Shown here: piece by piece, positions 9,112-17,453 of the stretch
Layout of the letters: every line of letters starts with the position of its first letter
Numbering within the stretch: position 1 is the stretch's first letter
DNA from: JASHPR01 sp963815375
GTDB lineage: Bacteria > Actinomycetota > Actinomycetes > Streptosporangiales > Streptosporangiaceae
DNA length: 64,000 nt
Reading direction: 5' to 3'
NCBI GenBank assembly: GCA_963815375.1
Contig: CAWFGX010000012.1
Coordinates: 310,001 to 374,000 of the forward strand
Notes under the pieces: generated by a model
What the model saw: the letters and a program-made list of their open reading frames with translations, nothing else
What the model was told of the DNA's origin: nothing
Database searches by the model: none
Made by a program: the position numbers and the translations under genes

Positions 9112-10338
9112 ATGGCGCGGCAGCACGACCAGCTGCCACGCCGGGTGCGGGTCCTGCTCAGTTTCGTCTGCGTACTCGTGCTCGTTGACACGCTGTTTTT
9201 CACCGCGCTGACCCCGCTGCTGCCCCACTACACCCACACCGCGCATCTGTCGAAGGCTGGTGCGGGGATCCTGGTGGCCTGCTACCCGGCCGGCACGCTC
9301 ATCGGTGCACTGCCCAGCGGCGTGCTGACCTCCCGGCTGGGCGCCAGGCGGGTCGCGCTGTTCGGCCTTGCCCTGATGAGCGTCTCAACCCTGCTGTTCG
9401 GCTGGTCGTCCGCTGCGCTGGTCCTCGACGCCGCACGGTTCGTGCAGGGGCTGGGCGGCGCGTGTACCTGGGCGGCAGGCCTGACCTGGCTGGCCACGGC
9501 CGCCCCGGAGTCCCGGCGCGGCGAGATGATCGGCCTGGCGCTGGGCTCCGCGGTGGCCGGGGCGCTGTTCGGCCCGGTACTCGGCGCGGTCGCCAATCAG
9601 GTCGGCACCGGGCCCGCGTTCTCTGCCGCCGCCGTGGCCGGAGCCATCCTCATGGTGACGGCGTTCACGGTGCAGCCGCCAGCCCGCGCCGAAGCACAGG
9701 GACTGCGGGCAGCCTGGCCTGCGCTCCGGGATCCCCGCGTGATAGCGGGCATGTGGCTGACCATGCTCGCCGGCATAGCGTTCGGCGTCATCGATGTGCT
9801 CGCGCCGCTGCGCATGAGCAGGCTCGGCGTGACCGCGGTGATCATCGGGGCGACCTTCCTGGCGTCGGCCGCGATCGAGGCCAGCCTGTCGCCGGTTGCT
9901 GGCAGGCTGTCAGACCGCCATGGTGAACTGGTGCCAGTGCGGGTATCGCTGGCCGTGGCGGTGGCGGTCAGCCTGCTCGCGCCCGTGGTGCACTCCGCGC
10001 CGTGGCTGATCGCGCTGCTGATCGTTGGCATGCCCTGGTACGGGACGCTGTTCGCCCCGGCAACCGCGCTGATCAGCGCCGGCGCGCAGCGGCTGGACCT
10101 CAACCAGGGACTGGCGTTCGGCCTCAGCAACCTGGCCTGGGCGCTTGGCCAGGCCGTCGCCGCCGCAGCAAGCGGCGCGATCGCCGAGGCCACATCCGAC
10201 ATCGTCCCGTACGCGCTGCTGGCCGGTGCCTGCCTGGCAACGCTGATCACACTGCGCCCTGGCCGGTCCCGGCTGGTGAGCCGGCTGTCACGTGACCGGG
10301 AGCCAGCTGACGTTCTGAATACCGAAACGCCGGCCTAG
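9112..10338 (+). CDS. MFS transporter
   Basis: A 408-residue integral membrane protein with about 12 hydrophobic segments. The loop between segments 2 and 3 carries GVLTSRLGARRVALFG, the MFS motif A pattern, and a GRLSDRHGE motif recurs at the start of the second half. The cytoplasmic tail is short and charged. It fits the drug/sugar efflux type of major facilitator, but the substrate is not evident. GGGGG precedes the ATG by about 5 nt. A methyltransferase gene follows 31 bp later in the same direction, so the two may be co-transcribed. Confidence 0.9.
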   Translation: MARQHDQLPRRVRVLLSFVCVLVLVDTLFFTALTPLLPHYTHTAHLSKAGAGILVACYPAGTLIGALPSGVLTSRLGARRVALFGLALMSVSTLLFGWSSAALVLDAARFVQGLGGACTWAAGLTWLATAAPESRRGEMIGLALGSAVAGALFGPVLGAVANQVGTGPAFSAAAVAGAILMVTAFTVQPPARAEAQGLRAAWPALRDPRVIAGMWLTMLAGIAFGVIDVLAPLRMSRLGVTAVIIGATFLASAAIEASLSPVAGRLSDRHGELVPVRVSLAVAVAVSLLAPVVHSAPWLIALLIVGMPWYGTLFAPATALISAGAQRLDLNQGLAFGLSNLAWALGQAVAAAASGAIAEATSDIVPYALLAGACLATLITLRPGRSRLVSRLSRDREPADVLNTETPA

Positions 10339-10369
10339 CAAAGACCTGCGCGGGTTACCGTCGTTGCTC

Positions 10370-11104
10370 ATGCGGGCGGATGCGCAGTCGTTCGACCGAC
10401 TCGCCGAGGGCTACGACCGGCTCGGCGAGCTCAACAGGAATCACCTTGTCCAGTCCTGGCTGGAACGCCAGCTTCCGCCTGCCGGCGGCCGCGCCCTCGA
10501 CCTCGGCTGCGGAACAGGACGCCATGCGGTGCTGCTCGCCGGGCGGTTCCGCCACGTCGACGCGATCGACCTGTCCGACTCGATGATTGCCCTGGCGCGG
10601 GCGCGCCGGTCGCGGCCGAACATCAGCTACCGGCAGGCCGACCTGCACGACGCGGGCGACGCCTGCCGCTACGACTTCGTGTTCAGCGCGATGACCCTGC
10701 ATCACGTGCCAGACCTGTACGCGGCGCTGAGCCATGTCAGGACCCTGCTGGCGCCGGGAGGGCACATCGCGCTGGTGGATGTGTACGTTCCTAGCGTGCG
10801 CACGCCGCAGTGGATCACGCGCCGGATGATCGACCGTGTGCTGCCGCTGCGACCCCGGCTGCACGCGCTGGCAGCGTGGCAGCTCGCCATGAACCTGGCC
10901 CGCCAGCACGGGGACCCTGCGACCGCCTGGGAGATCTACCGCCTGCAGACCCGCCGGCCGTGGCTCGACCACCGTGTCAGCGACCGGTTCTTCACCAGCG
11001 ACGACCTGGAACGCTGCTGCCAGTCCCTCTTCCCTGGCTACCGCCTCCACATCCTGGGCGGCGCCCGCGGCATCGGCCTGACCTGGGACTCGCCGGGACC
11101 CTGA
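10370..11104 (+). CDS. Class I SAM-dependent methyltransferase
   Basis: A methyltransferase of the UbiE/BioC-like fold. Motif I is LDLGCGTGRHAVLLAG, followed by DAIDLSDSMIALAR for the acidic ribose-binding loop, ADLHDAGD, and FVFSAMTLHHVPDL with the LLAPGGHIALVD motif after it. The acceptor cannot be inferred. I chose the ATG at 10370; a TTG at 10364 is possible. It lies 31 bp after the MFS gene. Confidence 0.88.
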   Translation: MRADAQSFDRLAEGYDRLGELNRNHLVQSWLERQLPPAGGRALDLGCGTGRHAVLLAGRFRHVDAIDLSDSMIALARARRSRPNISYRQADLHDAGDACRYDFVFSAMTLHHVPDLYAALSHVRTLLAPGGHIALVDVYVPSVRTPQWITRRMIDRVLPLRPRLHALAAWQLAMNLARQHGDPATAWEIYRLQTRRPWLDHRVSDRFFTSDDLERCCQSLFPGYRLHILGGARGIGLTWDSPGP

Positions 11105-11231
11105 CCACTATGTGCCAGCCCGCGCGATGGGGTTAGCCTGGTGGAACGCACCTGACTTACCACTAGGCCTCCGGGCCATCTCCGGGATCCGCCTCCAGGC
11201 ATCGCGGGGTGTGCGAGACAGGAGCCGACGG

Positions 11232-12191
11232 ATGAGTGATCATGCAGGCGGCCGGGACACCCGGGCAGATGCCATGCTGCGACGGCCCGCGGTCGACCCG
11301 GCCGTGCCGCAGCCTGACCGTGACCTGCTGACGGCCAGACGTGCGCTGCTCACGCCCGCCAGCCGGGACCGGCCAGCCCCGCGACGCGACTACCTCCCTG
11401 CCGATCCTGGCCAGCGGCTCGCGACCGTCGACGGGGCGGCCGCGGGGCTGACCGGAGCCATGGTGATCGCGATCTTCGGGACGACGCCGCTGGCCGTTGG
11501 CGTGCTGGCGCTTCAGGGAGCGTCGGCCTGGGAGTCAGCGTCGTCGCACTACGCGCTGCTGCTCGCTGAGGTCATCGCCGTGGTGACCATCGTGGTCTTC
11601 GGCATCCGTGTCGCGATGTTCGGGCAGCCGAACGGCCGCGTGCCAGCCGAGGTCGCAGCGCGCACGCACCACGGGCGCTATCTGACTGACGACGACTTCG
11701 ACGGGCCAGCCCGGGTGCTGCTGCGGCGAGTGCAGGACGCGATCGACGCCGTGACCAGCGCGCAGGTCTGCCAGGACGGACTGCTGGATCAGTCAGCGAC
11801 GAACGTGGCCCTGGCCGCGCAGGAGTGGGACATCGCCGTGGCACTGCACGATCAGGCCAGGCTCCGGGCTAAGCGCGCCGAACTGTCCGAGACCACCGCA
11901 GGCCCGGCGACCGCAGCCGTGCTCGACCGGCATTACCAGGCAGCACAGCTGGCCGAGGCGAGTATCACGGACCGCGTGGCTGCGCTGGAACGTTACGCAG
12001 CGGAGATCCGCCTTGCCGATGCCGCCTACGGCGACTGGCGGCAGGCGGCCAGGCTTGCTGAGCTCAGCGCCCAGCACCTGGACATGCTCGCGCGCACCGC
12101 TGCCGACGAGCACGGGATCGCAGAGATCGAGGCCATGTCCCAGCAGGCCCGCGCCGTCCGCCTCGCGTTCACCCACCCTCCCGGCCTCTAG
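11232..12191 (+). CDS. Membrane-anchored helical protein, paralogue of the 18.8-kb gene
   Basis: The product (about 319 residues) has a hydrophilic N-terminus, two hydrophobic segments (AGLTGAMVIAIFGTTPLAVG and LLLAEVIAVVTIVVFGIRVAMF) and a long helical C-terminal region (VLLRRVQDAIDAVTSAQVC onward). The gene at 18812-19585 shares the same C-terminal layout: SSQVCRDGL versus SAQVCQDGL, QAAQLAE, VAALERYAAEIRLADAAY, and a final IEAMSQQARAVRLA block. Their ribosome-binding leaders are also nearly identical (GAGACAGGAGCCGACSG then ATG), which fixes the start at 11232 rather than the longer frame from 11112. Function unknown; I know similar lone actinobacterial proteins only as hypotheticals. Confidence 0.8.
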   Translation: MSDHAGGRDTRADAMLRRPAVDPAVPQPDRDLLTARRALLTPASRDRPAPRRDYLPADPGQRLATVDGAAAGLTGAMVIAIFGTTPLAVGVLALQGASAWESASSHYALLLAEVIAVVTIVVFGIRVAMFGQPNGRVPAEVAARTHHGRYLTDDDFDGPARVLLRRVQDAIDAVTSAQVCQDGLLDQSATNVALAAQEWDIAVALHDQARLRAKRAELSETTAGPATAAVLDRHYQAAQLAEASITDRVAALERYAAEIRLADAAYGDWRQAARLAELSAQHLDMLARTAADEHGIAEIEAMSQQARAVRLAFTHPPGL

Positions 12192-12278
12192 CGAGCGGGA
12201 CGTCGCGGGGTCTTGACGGGCACCTGCCCGCTGGGCAAGCCTCATGGCCAGGATCCCGCCCGAGCGCGAGGGAGGAAC

Positions 12279-13772
12279 ATGCCCGAGCAACCGCAGTACA
12301 ACGTTGTCGTGATCGGCGCCGGATTCGCTGGGATCGGGATGGCCGCGGCGCTGCGGCAGGCGGGCATCGAGGACTTCCTGGTCGTCGACCGTGGCGACGA
12401 CGTCGGCGGAACCTGGCGGGACAACACCTACCCCGGCCTGTGCTGCGACGTCCCGTCCAACCTGTACTCGTTCTCGTTCCGGCCCGGGCGGTGGACCCGG
12501 CGCTTCCCGCCGCGGCAGGAGATCCTGGACTACCTGCGGACACTGACCGAGGAGCGGGGGCTCCGCCCGCATCTGCGCCTGCACACGGGTGTCACAGCGG
12601 CCGAGTTCGACGAACCAAGCGGGGCCTGGACCCTAACCCTGGACACTGGCGAGACGCTACAGGCGGCCGCCGTCGTCTCCGCCGTCGGCCAGCTCACCCG
12701 CCCCGCGTTCCCTGACATCCCGGGCCGCGATGAGTTCGCCGGACCGTCCTGGCACTCGGCCCGCTGGGACCACAGTGTCAGCGTGGCCGGGAAGCGGGTA
12801 GCTGTCATCGGCACCGGGGCCAGCGCGATCCAGTTCGTGCCCGAGGTCGCCAAGACCGCTGCGCACGTCGACGTGTACCAGCGCAGCGCTCCCTACATCC
12901 TGCCGAAGAACGACCGGCCCTACCGTGAGGCCGACCACGTCCTCTTCGACCGGCTCCCGCTGGCGCGCAAGGCCGACCGGCTGCGCATCTTCCTCTACGG
13001 CGAAATGCTGACCAGCGGTTTCGTCCTGTCACCGAAGATGCTGGCCGCCCCCAGGGCTATGTGGCGACGGCAGCTCAGCGTCGTCACCGACCCCGGCCTG
13101 CGCGCCAAGTGCATCCCCGACTACGTGATGGGCTGCAAGCGGGTGCTGTTCTCCAACGACTGGTACCCGACGCTGTCGCGCCCCGACGTCGACCTGGTCA
13201 CCGACAAGATCGAGCGGATCGCGCCGGACGGTGTGGTCACGGCCGACGGCACCCTCCGGTCGGCTGACGTGATTACCTACGGCACCGGGTACCAGGCGAC
13301 CGACTTCCTGGCGCCGATGTCCGTCACCGGCCTGCGCGGCCGCGGCCTGAACGAGGCGTGGCGCGACGGCGCCGAGGCCTACCTCGGGATCACCGTGTCG
13401 GGGTTCCCGAACTTCTTCATGCTCTACGGGCCGAACACGAACCTTGGCGGCAACTCGATCATCTACATGCTCGAGAGCCAGATCGGCTACGTACTCCGGG
13501 CACTGGTCGCGCGCCGCGACGAGCGCCTTCGCTGGCTGGACGTGCGCCCCGACGTGCAGGAGAAGTTCAACGCCTGGGTGGCCGAGGCCAGCCACACGTC
13601 CGTCTGGGAGAGCGGATGCCATAACTGGTACACCAACGCCTCTGGCCGCAACGTCAGCAACTGGCCGGTGCACACCTTTCTCTACAGACACCGCGTCCGC
13701 CGTTTCGACCTGTCTGATTACAACATTCTTCCTGAACGCATCGCTGTCCCCAGGTCTGGCGGGCCAACGTGA
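12279..13772 (+). CDS. Flavin monooxygenase, Baeyer-Villiger type
   Basis: A 497-residue FAD/NADPH monooxygenase. The first Rossmann motif (VVVIGAGFAGIGMA, residues about 8-21) binds FAD, the second (VAVIGTGASA, about 174-183) binds NADPH, and between them FAGPSWHSARWDHS fits the BVMO fingerprint FxGxxxHxxxW. GGTWRDNTYPGLCCDVPS is the typical following loop. These enzymes insert oxygen next to a ketone to give an ester or lactone. The gene overlaps the next one by 4 nt (GTGA), a hydrolase that could cleave such an ester. The ATG at 12279 follows GAGGGAGGAAC. Confidence 0.92.
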   Translation: MPEQPQYNVVVIGAGFAGIGMAAALRQAGIEDFLVVDRGDDVGGTWRDNTYPGLCCDVPSNLYSFSFRPGRWTRRFPPRQEILDYLRTLTEERGLRPHLRLHTGVTAAEFDEPSGAWTLTLDTGETLQAAAVVSAVGQLTRPAFPDIPGRDEFAGPSWHSARWDHSVSVAGKRVAVIGTGASAIQFVPEVAKTAAHVDVYQRSAPYILPKNDRPYREADHVLFDRLPLARKADRLRIFLYGEMLTSGFVLSPKMLAAPRAMWRRQLSVVTDPGLRAKCIPDYVMGCKRVLFSNDWYPTLSRPDVDLVTDKIERIAPDGVVTADGTLRSADVITYGTGYQATDFLAPMSVTGLRGRGLNEAWRDGAEAYLGITVSGFPNFFMLYGPNTNLGGNSIIYMLESQIGYVLRALVARRDERLRWLDVRPDVQEKFNAWVAEASHTSVWESGCHNWYTNASGRNVSNWPVHTFLYRHRVRRFDLSDYNILPERIAVPRSGGPT

Positions 13773-14806
13773 CCGCCCTGCGGCTGCCACCCCCGGTGGT
13801 GCGCGTGAGCGCTGGGCTGCTCAGCCATGTGCTCGACCCGGGGCTGCCCTGGGAGGTGCAGCGGCGGCGCCTCGACCGGGTGATGCGGCCATGGCCGGTG
13901 CCGCGCGGGACACACGTCACCGAGACCGTGCTGGGCGGCGTGCCCGCCGAGGTGGTGACGGTCGGCCGTCCATGCGACGGGCGCACCGTTGTGCACTTCC
14001 ACGGCGGCGGGTACTGCGTGGGCACTCCTGGACTGGCGCGAACCTGGGCGGCCCACCTGAGCGCGCAAGCGGGATGCCGGGTCGTCGTGCCCGACTACCG
14101 GCTCGCGCCCGAGAACCCGCATCCTGCGGCCCTGGACGACGCCCGCGCGGTCATGAACGCGGTGCTCGCTGAGGCCGCCCCGGCCTCGGTCGTGGTCTCG
14201 GGCGATTCAGCCGGTGGCGGCCTCGCCCTGGCCGTCACCCTGGCCCGGCGCGATGCAGGCCAGCCTGGTCACGCCGCGCCGGGTGAGTCAGGCCAGCCGG
14301 GTCACGCTGTACAGGGCGACGCAGGCCCGGGAGACGATGCCGAGCGCGGCGCTGGGGCGACCGGTGAGCGCGCGCCCGCGAACCCGATAGCGGGCTGCAT
14401 CCTGGTGTGCCCGTGGCTTGATCTCAGCGCGGACCGCCGGGCCGTGCCAGACCTCGTGCGCCGGGACGGGGTGCTTAGCCCGGCCTGGCTGGATGCCTGC
14501 GCGGCAGCGTACGCCCCGGCGCCCCAGCGAGCGTGCCCTTCGGTCTCGCCGCTGCTGGCCTCGCACGAGGGCCTGCCCCCGCTGCTGATTCAGGGTGGAA
14601 CCGACGACCTGCTCGCGCCCGACGCTGAGCGCCTGGCTGCCAGCGCCGCAGCCGCCGGGGTGGACGTCAGCTACACCAGGTGGCCGCGCATGTGGCACGA
14701 CTTCCCGCTGCAGCCCGGGCTCCTGACTGCCGCTGACCGCGCCCTGGCCCAGGCCGCCTGGTTCGTGCAGGGCACGACAAAGCCGGGGAGAGCGCCTCAA
14801 GCCTGA
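13769..14806 (+). CDS. Alpha/beta hydrolase, hormone-sensitive-lipase (HSL) type
   Basis: A serine esterase of the HSL/acetyl-esterase group. The oxyanion-hole motif HGGGYCVGTP is near residue 77, the nucleophile elbow SGDSAGGGLAL near 144, the acid in GGTDDLLAPDAE near 280 and the histidine in RMWHDFPLQPG near 309. PDYRLAPENPHPAALDD is also diagnostic. Between the nucleophile and the next strand lies an unusual low-complexity insert of about 40 residues with GQPGHA repeats. The GTG start overlaps the stop of the Baeyer-Villiger-type monooxygenase, indicating translational coupling and a shared ketone-to-ester-to-acid degradation step (inference). Confidence 0.92.
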   Translation: MTALRLPPPVVRVSAGLLSHVLDPGLPWEVQRRRLDRVMRPWPVPRGTHVTETVLGGVPAEVVTVGRPCDGRTVVHFHGGGYCVGTPGLARTWAAHLSAQAGCRVVVPDYRLAPENPHPAALDDARAVMNAVLAEAAPASVVVSGDSAGGGLALAVTLARRDAGQPGHAAPGESGQPGHAVQGDAGPGDDAERGAGATGERAPANPIAGCILVCPWLDLSADRRAVPDLVRRDGVLSPAWLDACAAAYAPAPQRACPSVSPLLASHEGLPPLLIQGGTDDLLAPDAERLAASAAAAGVDVSYTRWPRMWHDFPLQPGLLTAADRALAQAAWFVQGTTKPGRAPQA

Positions 14807-14843
14807 ACCGTTAGGCCGGTGATAGCCGGAGCAACGGTTCTTT
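14805..14843. terminator. Hairpin between convergent genes
   Basis: GAACCGTT (14805-14812) pairs with AACGGTTC (14833-14840) around a loop that itself contains a GGCCGG/CCGG stem, followed by TTTC. Its position between convergent genes suits a shared terminator. Confidence 0.65.
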
Positions 14844-14898
14844 CATGACGGCCTTCGACATGGCCGAATGAGCCACTGGGCGCTGTCAGGATCCGCTG

Positions 14899-16443
14899 CT
14901 AAGCGGTGGCGAGCCGGACCGCCGAAGAGCGGCCGAGCTCCTGCCCGGCGGAGTCCTGCGCTGCCACGGCGAAGTAGGGACCTTCGCTGTTCACCGAGAT
15001 CATCGTCTCGAAGCCCGTCCGCGCCTGTGAGCAGGCCGGCGCGAGGGCGGTCGGGCTGCTGCCAGCGAGTACCGTCCACGTCTGGACGGCAGTCGCTCCG
15101 TTCCAGCTCACGTAGATGGCCGAACCGCGTGCCGGGTTCGGCCGGGCGACAACCACCGGGCTGTCGGCGGGATGCCCGGTCCAGTCGAAGGCGAACGCCC
15201 GGTATGACTGGTCCCCCGCTGGGAACTGGCCGTCCAGCACCAGCTCGCCGTCGGCGGCGAACTGGGAGAAGTACGGCTGGGCGCCCCAGCCGACGAACAC
15301 CTGCCCGTCCGCCAGCAGCTGCACGCTGCCCTGGTTGTCGACGAGCAGCCCCGCCGGGTGGGTGTAGGCGTGGCTGAGCGTGACCTTCATAGCTGTGGTG
15401 TCGAGGTCCAGCAGCAGCGCCCGCGACTGGGCTTCTTGCGGTGGCGAGGATCCGTTGTCGAACAGGGTGAGCAGGTTTGGTTCCACCATGCGGGCGTCAT
15501 GCTGCCAGTAGAACGTGGCGCCCGGCCCGGCTGTGAAGTCCGACTTCTTGCCGCCGAGCCGCCACTGGATCGCGCCGCTGGAACGGGAGACCTTGTAGAC
15601 GGTCCACGTGTTGCGCGACGAGATGAGCAGGTCGCCGTCTGGCGCGAGGGCAATCGAGTTGATGTGGAAGTAGTCGTACGGCACGGTGGCCGAGACGCCG
15701 GCCAGGGTCTGGTGCGACTCGGTCAGCGGCACGTAGTCGAGGCTGTTCCACTCGAAGAGCACCTTGCCGGTGGCGACGTCGATTTCCTGGGCAACGCTTT
15801 CCATGACCGAGCTCTTCTTCGGGCCGCCCACTGACGACAGGTTGGCGGGCAGCTGCCGGTGCGCGGTCAGCAGCGCGGTGCCCTGCGGAGTGAGGTTGAA
15901 CTCGTGCAGGTCCGTCTCGGCGCCGTTGCCGGCCTTGACCTTGGCGATGACCTTGTAGGAGCTGTCGGCAATGTATGAGGTCCCGAACGTGATCCCCTGG
16001 GCATTCGCGTAGCCCGCCGACCAGGTGAGAACCTGCTGACCACGGTACTGCTGCACGGCGAAGTTCAGCGGCGTCCCGCCGATAGGGTCCCCGAACCAGA
16101 CCAGCCGCCCGTTGCCGTCGACGATCATCAGGCCGGGCTGCCCCGTGGGCGAGGCCAGGTACCCACGGGGTGCGATCAGGATGTACGGCGGCTGACCCGC
16201 AGGCACAGCGGCGGTGTGCGTCACTCTGACCGCTGGGGCGTGCAGGTCAGGCTTTGTCACGAAGTTATCGACACCGACCACGTAGGCCGGGGCCGGCTTG
16301 CTCGCCGGCTTGTCCGCCTTCTGGGAACCAGCAGGGTGCGGCCATGCGTACCCGCCGAACCCCGCCAGCCCCAGCCCGGTGACCCCGGCTACGGTGGCCC
16401 CGCCACGCTGCAGTGCCTGCCTGCGCGTCCAGTGCTGCAGCAT
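14899..16443 (-). CDS. Exported arylsulfotransferase (ASST) family protein
   Basis: The 514-residue protein starts with a Tat-like signal (TRRQALQRGG followed by a hydrophobic stretch VAGVTGLGLAGFGGYAW). The rest is a beta-propeller-like repeat pattern of the arylsulfotransferase/Arylsulfotran_2 family: YLASPTGQPGLMIVDGNGRLVWFG is split around the first blade, followed by TDLHEFNLTPQGTALLTAH, YDYFHINSIALAPDGDLLIS, FYWQHDARM and NLLTLFDNGSSP. Bacterial ASSTs move sulfate between phenols without PAPS, but many actinobacterial members are uncharacterised. An imperfect inverted repeat (CCAGG...CCTGG, 16521-16548) covers the likely promoter upstream. Confidence 0.85.
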   Translation of the reverse strand: MLQHWTRRQALQRGGATVAGVTGLGLAGFGGYAWPHPAGSQKADKPASKPAPAYVVGVDNFVTKPDLHAPAVRVTHTAAVPAGQPPYILIAPRGYLASPTGQPGLMIVDGNGRLVWFGDPIGGTPLNFAVQQYRGQQVLTWSAGYANAQGITFGTSYIADSSYKVIAKVKAGNGAETDLHEFNLTPQGTALLTAHRQLPANLSSVGGPKKSSVMESVAQEIDVATGKVLFEWNSLDYVPLTESHQTLAGVSATVPYDYFHINSIALAPDGDLLISSRNTWTVYKVSRSSGAIQWRLGGKKSDFTAGPGATFYWQHDARMVEPNLLTLFDNGSSPPQEAQSRALLLDLDTTAMKVTLSHAYTHPAGLLVDNQGSVQLLADGQVFVGWGAQPYFSQFAADGELVLDGQFPAGDQSYRAFAFDWTGHPADSPVVVARPNPARGSAIYVSWNGATAVQTWTVLAGSSPTALAPACSQARTGFETMISVNSEGPYFAVAAQDSAGQELGRSSAVRLATA

Positions 16444-16570
16444 AGTCAGCGTCTCGCCTTCTGCCCGGGCAGCGGCGCGCCGGCCCGTCGCTCGCTCTTA
16501 TTACTGTTTCTTTACCTTCTCCAGGGATTTGATATACCAGAATCCTGGACGTTGCGTCCACGCACGCTGC

Positions 16571-16637
16571 GGTAACGCCGAAGGCAGAGGGGACTCAGAA
16601 GCGGCTGGTAACGCCGAAGGCGGAGGACTCAGAAGCG
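16571..16637. repeat. Tandem 31-33 bp direct repeat
   Basis: GGTAACGCCGAAGGC(A/G)GAGG(GG)ACTCAGAAGCG occurs at 16571-16603 and 16607-16637, with one substitution and a 2-bp length difference. It ends seven bases before the stop codon of the DUF574 methyltransferase gene, in the gap to the arylsulfotransferase gene. Confidence 0.85.
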
Positions 16638-16643
16638 AGCTGG

Positions 16644-17444
16644 TCAGACGCGGGCTATGGCACCGTAGAGGTCGACGGGCTCCTGGTCGTCGTCAGCGGC
16701 ATCCGGCCGCCAGTGGCTGACCGACACCACACCGGGCTTGATCAGTTCGCGGCCACCGAACAGGGCTGTCACCTGGGCCTTGGTCCGCGGGGTGACCGGG
16801 TCGGGCGCCAGCTCGTTATACGCGCGCGCTGCGCTCACCACGCTCTCCGGCGCGAAGTCTGCGGTCATGTGCGAGATCGCAATGTAGCTGCCCGGGACCA
16901 GCCGTGCTGACAACGCCGCGACGATCCGCTGCGCCTCGGCGTCATCGGGGACGAGCTGCAGGATCGCAAGCAGCATCAGCCCGACCGGCTGGCTGAAATC
17001 GAGCGTGCGGGACGCATCGTCCAGGATGAAATCAGCATTACGCAGGTCGGCCTCGACGTAGGCGCAGCGCCCCTGCGGGCTGCTGCGGAGCAGCGCCTCA
17101 GCGTGCGTCACGACCATCGGGTCATGGTCGACGTAGACGATCCTGCTCTCGGGGGCCAGGCGCTGAGCGACCTCGTGGGTGTTGTTCGGTGCGGGCAGAC
17201 CGGTCCCGACGTCGAGGAACTGCCGGATGCCCTGTCCAGACAGGTACTGCACCGTCTGCACCAGGAACTCCCGGTTCGCGCGCACCCCGGCGACGATCCC
17301 GGGCAGCAGGCGCAGGACCTGCTCAGCCGCATGCCGGTCGGCAGCGAAGTTGTCCTTCCCGCCAAGCCAGAAGTTATAGACCCTTGCCGGGTGCGGTACC
17401 GACGGATCGAACTCTGACCGTCCGCCGCGCTCGGTTGACGTCAC
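16644..17444 (-). CDS. DUF574 SAM-dependent methyltransferase
   Basis: A 266-residue member of the actinobacterial S-adenosylmethionine methyltransferase family DUF574 (Methyltransf_19). Diagnostic stretches are HPARVYNFWLGGKDNFAAD at the N-terminus, QFLDVGTGLPAPNNTHEVA (motif I), RIVYVDHDPMVVTHAEALL and PVGLMLLAILQLVPD. Such proteins occur in many paralogues in actinomycetes, with unknown acceptors. GTG start. It lies 9 bp downstream of amn on the same strand, so the two are probably co-transcribed. Confidence 0.9.
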   Translation of the reverse strand: MTSTERGGRSEFDPSVPHPARVYNFWLGGKDNFAADRHAAEQVLRLLPGIVAGVRANREFLVQTVQYLSGQGIRQFLDVGTGLPAPNNTHEVAQRLAPESRIVYVDHDPMVVTHAEALLRSSPQGRCAYVEADLRNADFILDDASRTLDFSQPVGLMLLAILQLVPDDAEAQRIVAALSARLVPGSYIAISHMTADFAPESVVSAARAYNELAPDPVTPRTKAQVTALFGGRELIKPGVVSVSHWRPDAADDDQEPVDLYGAIARV

Positions 17445-17453
17445 AGGTAAAGC

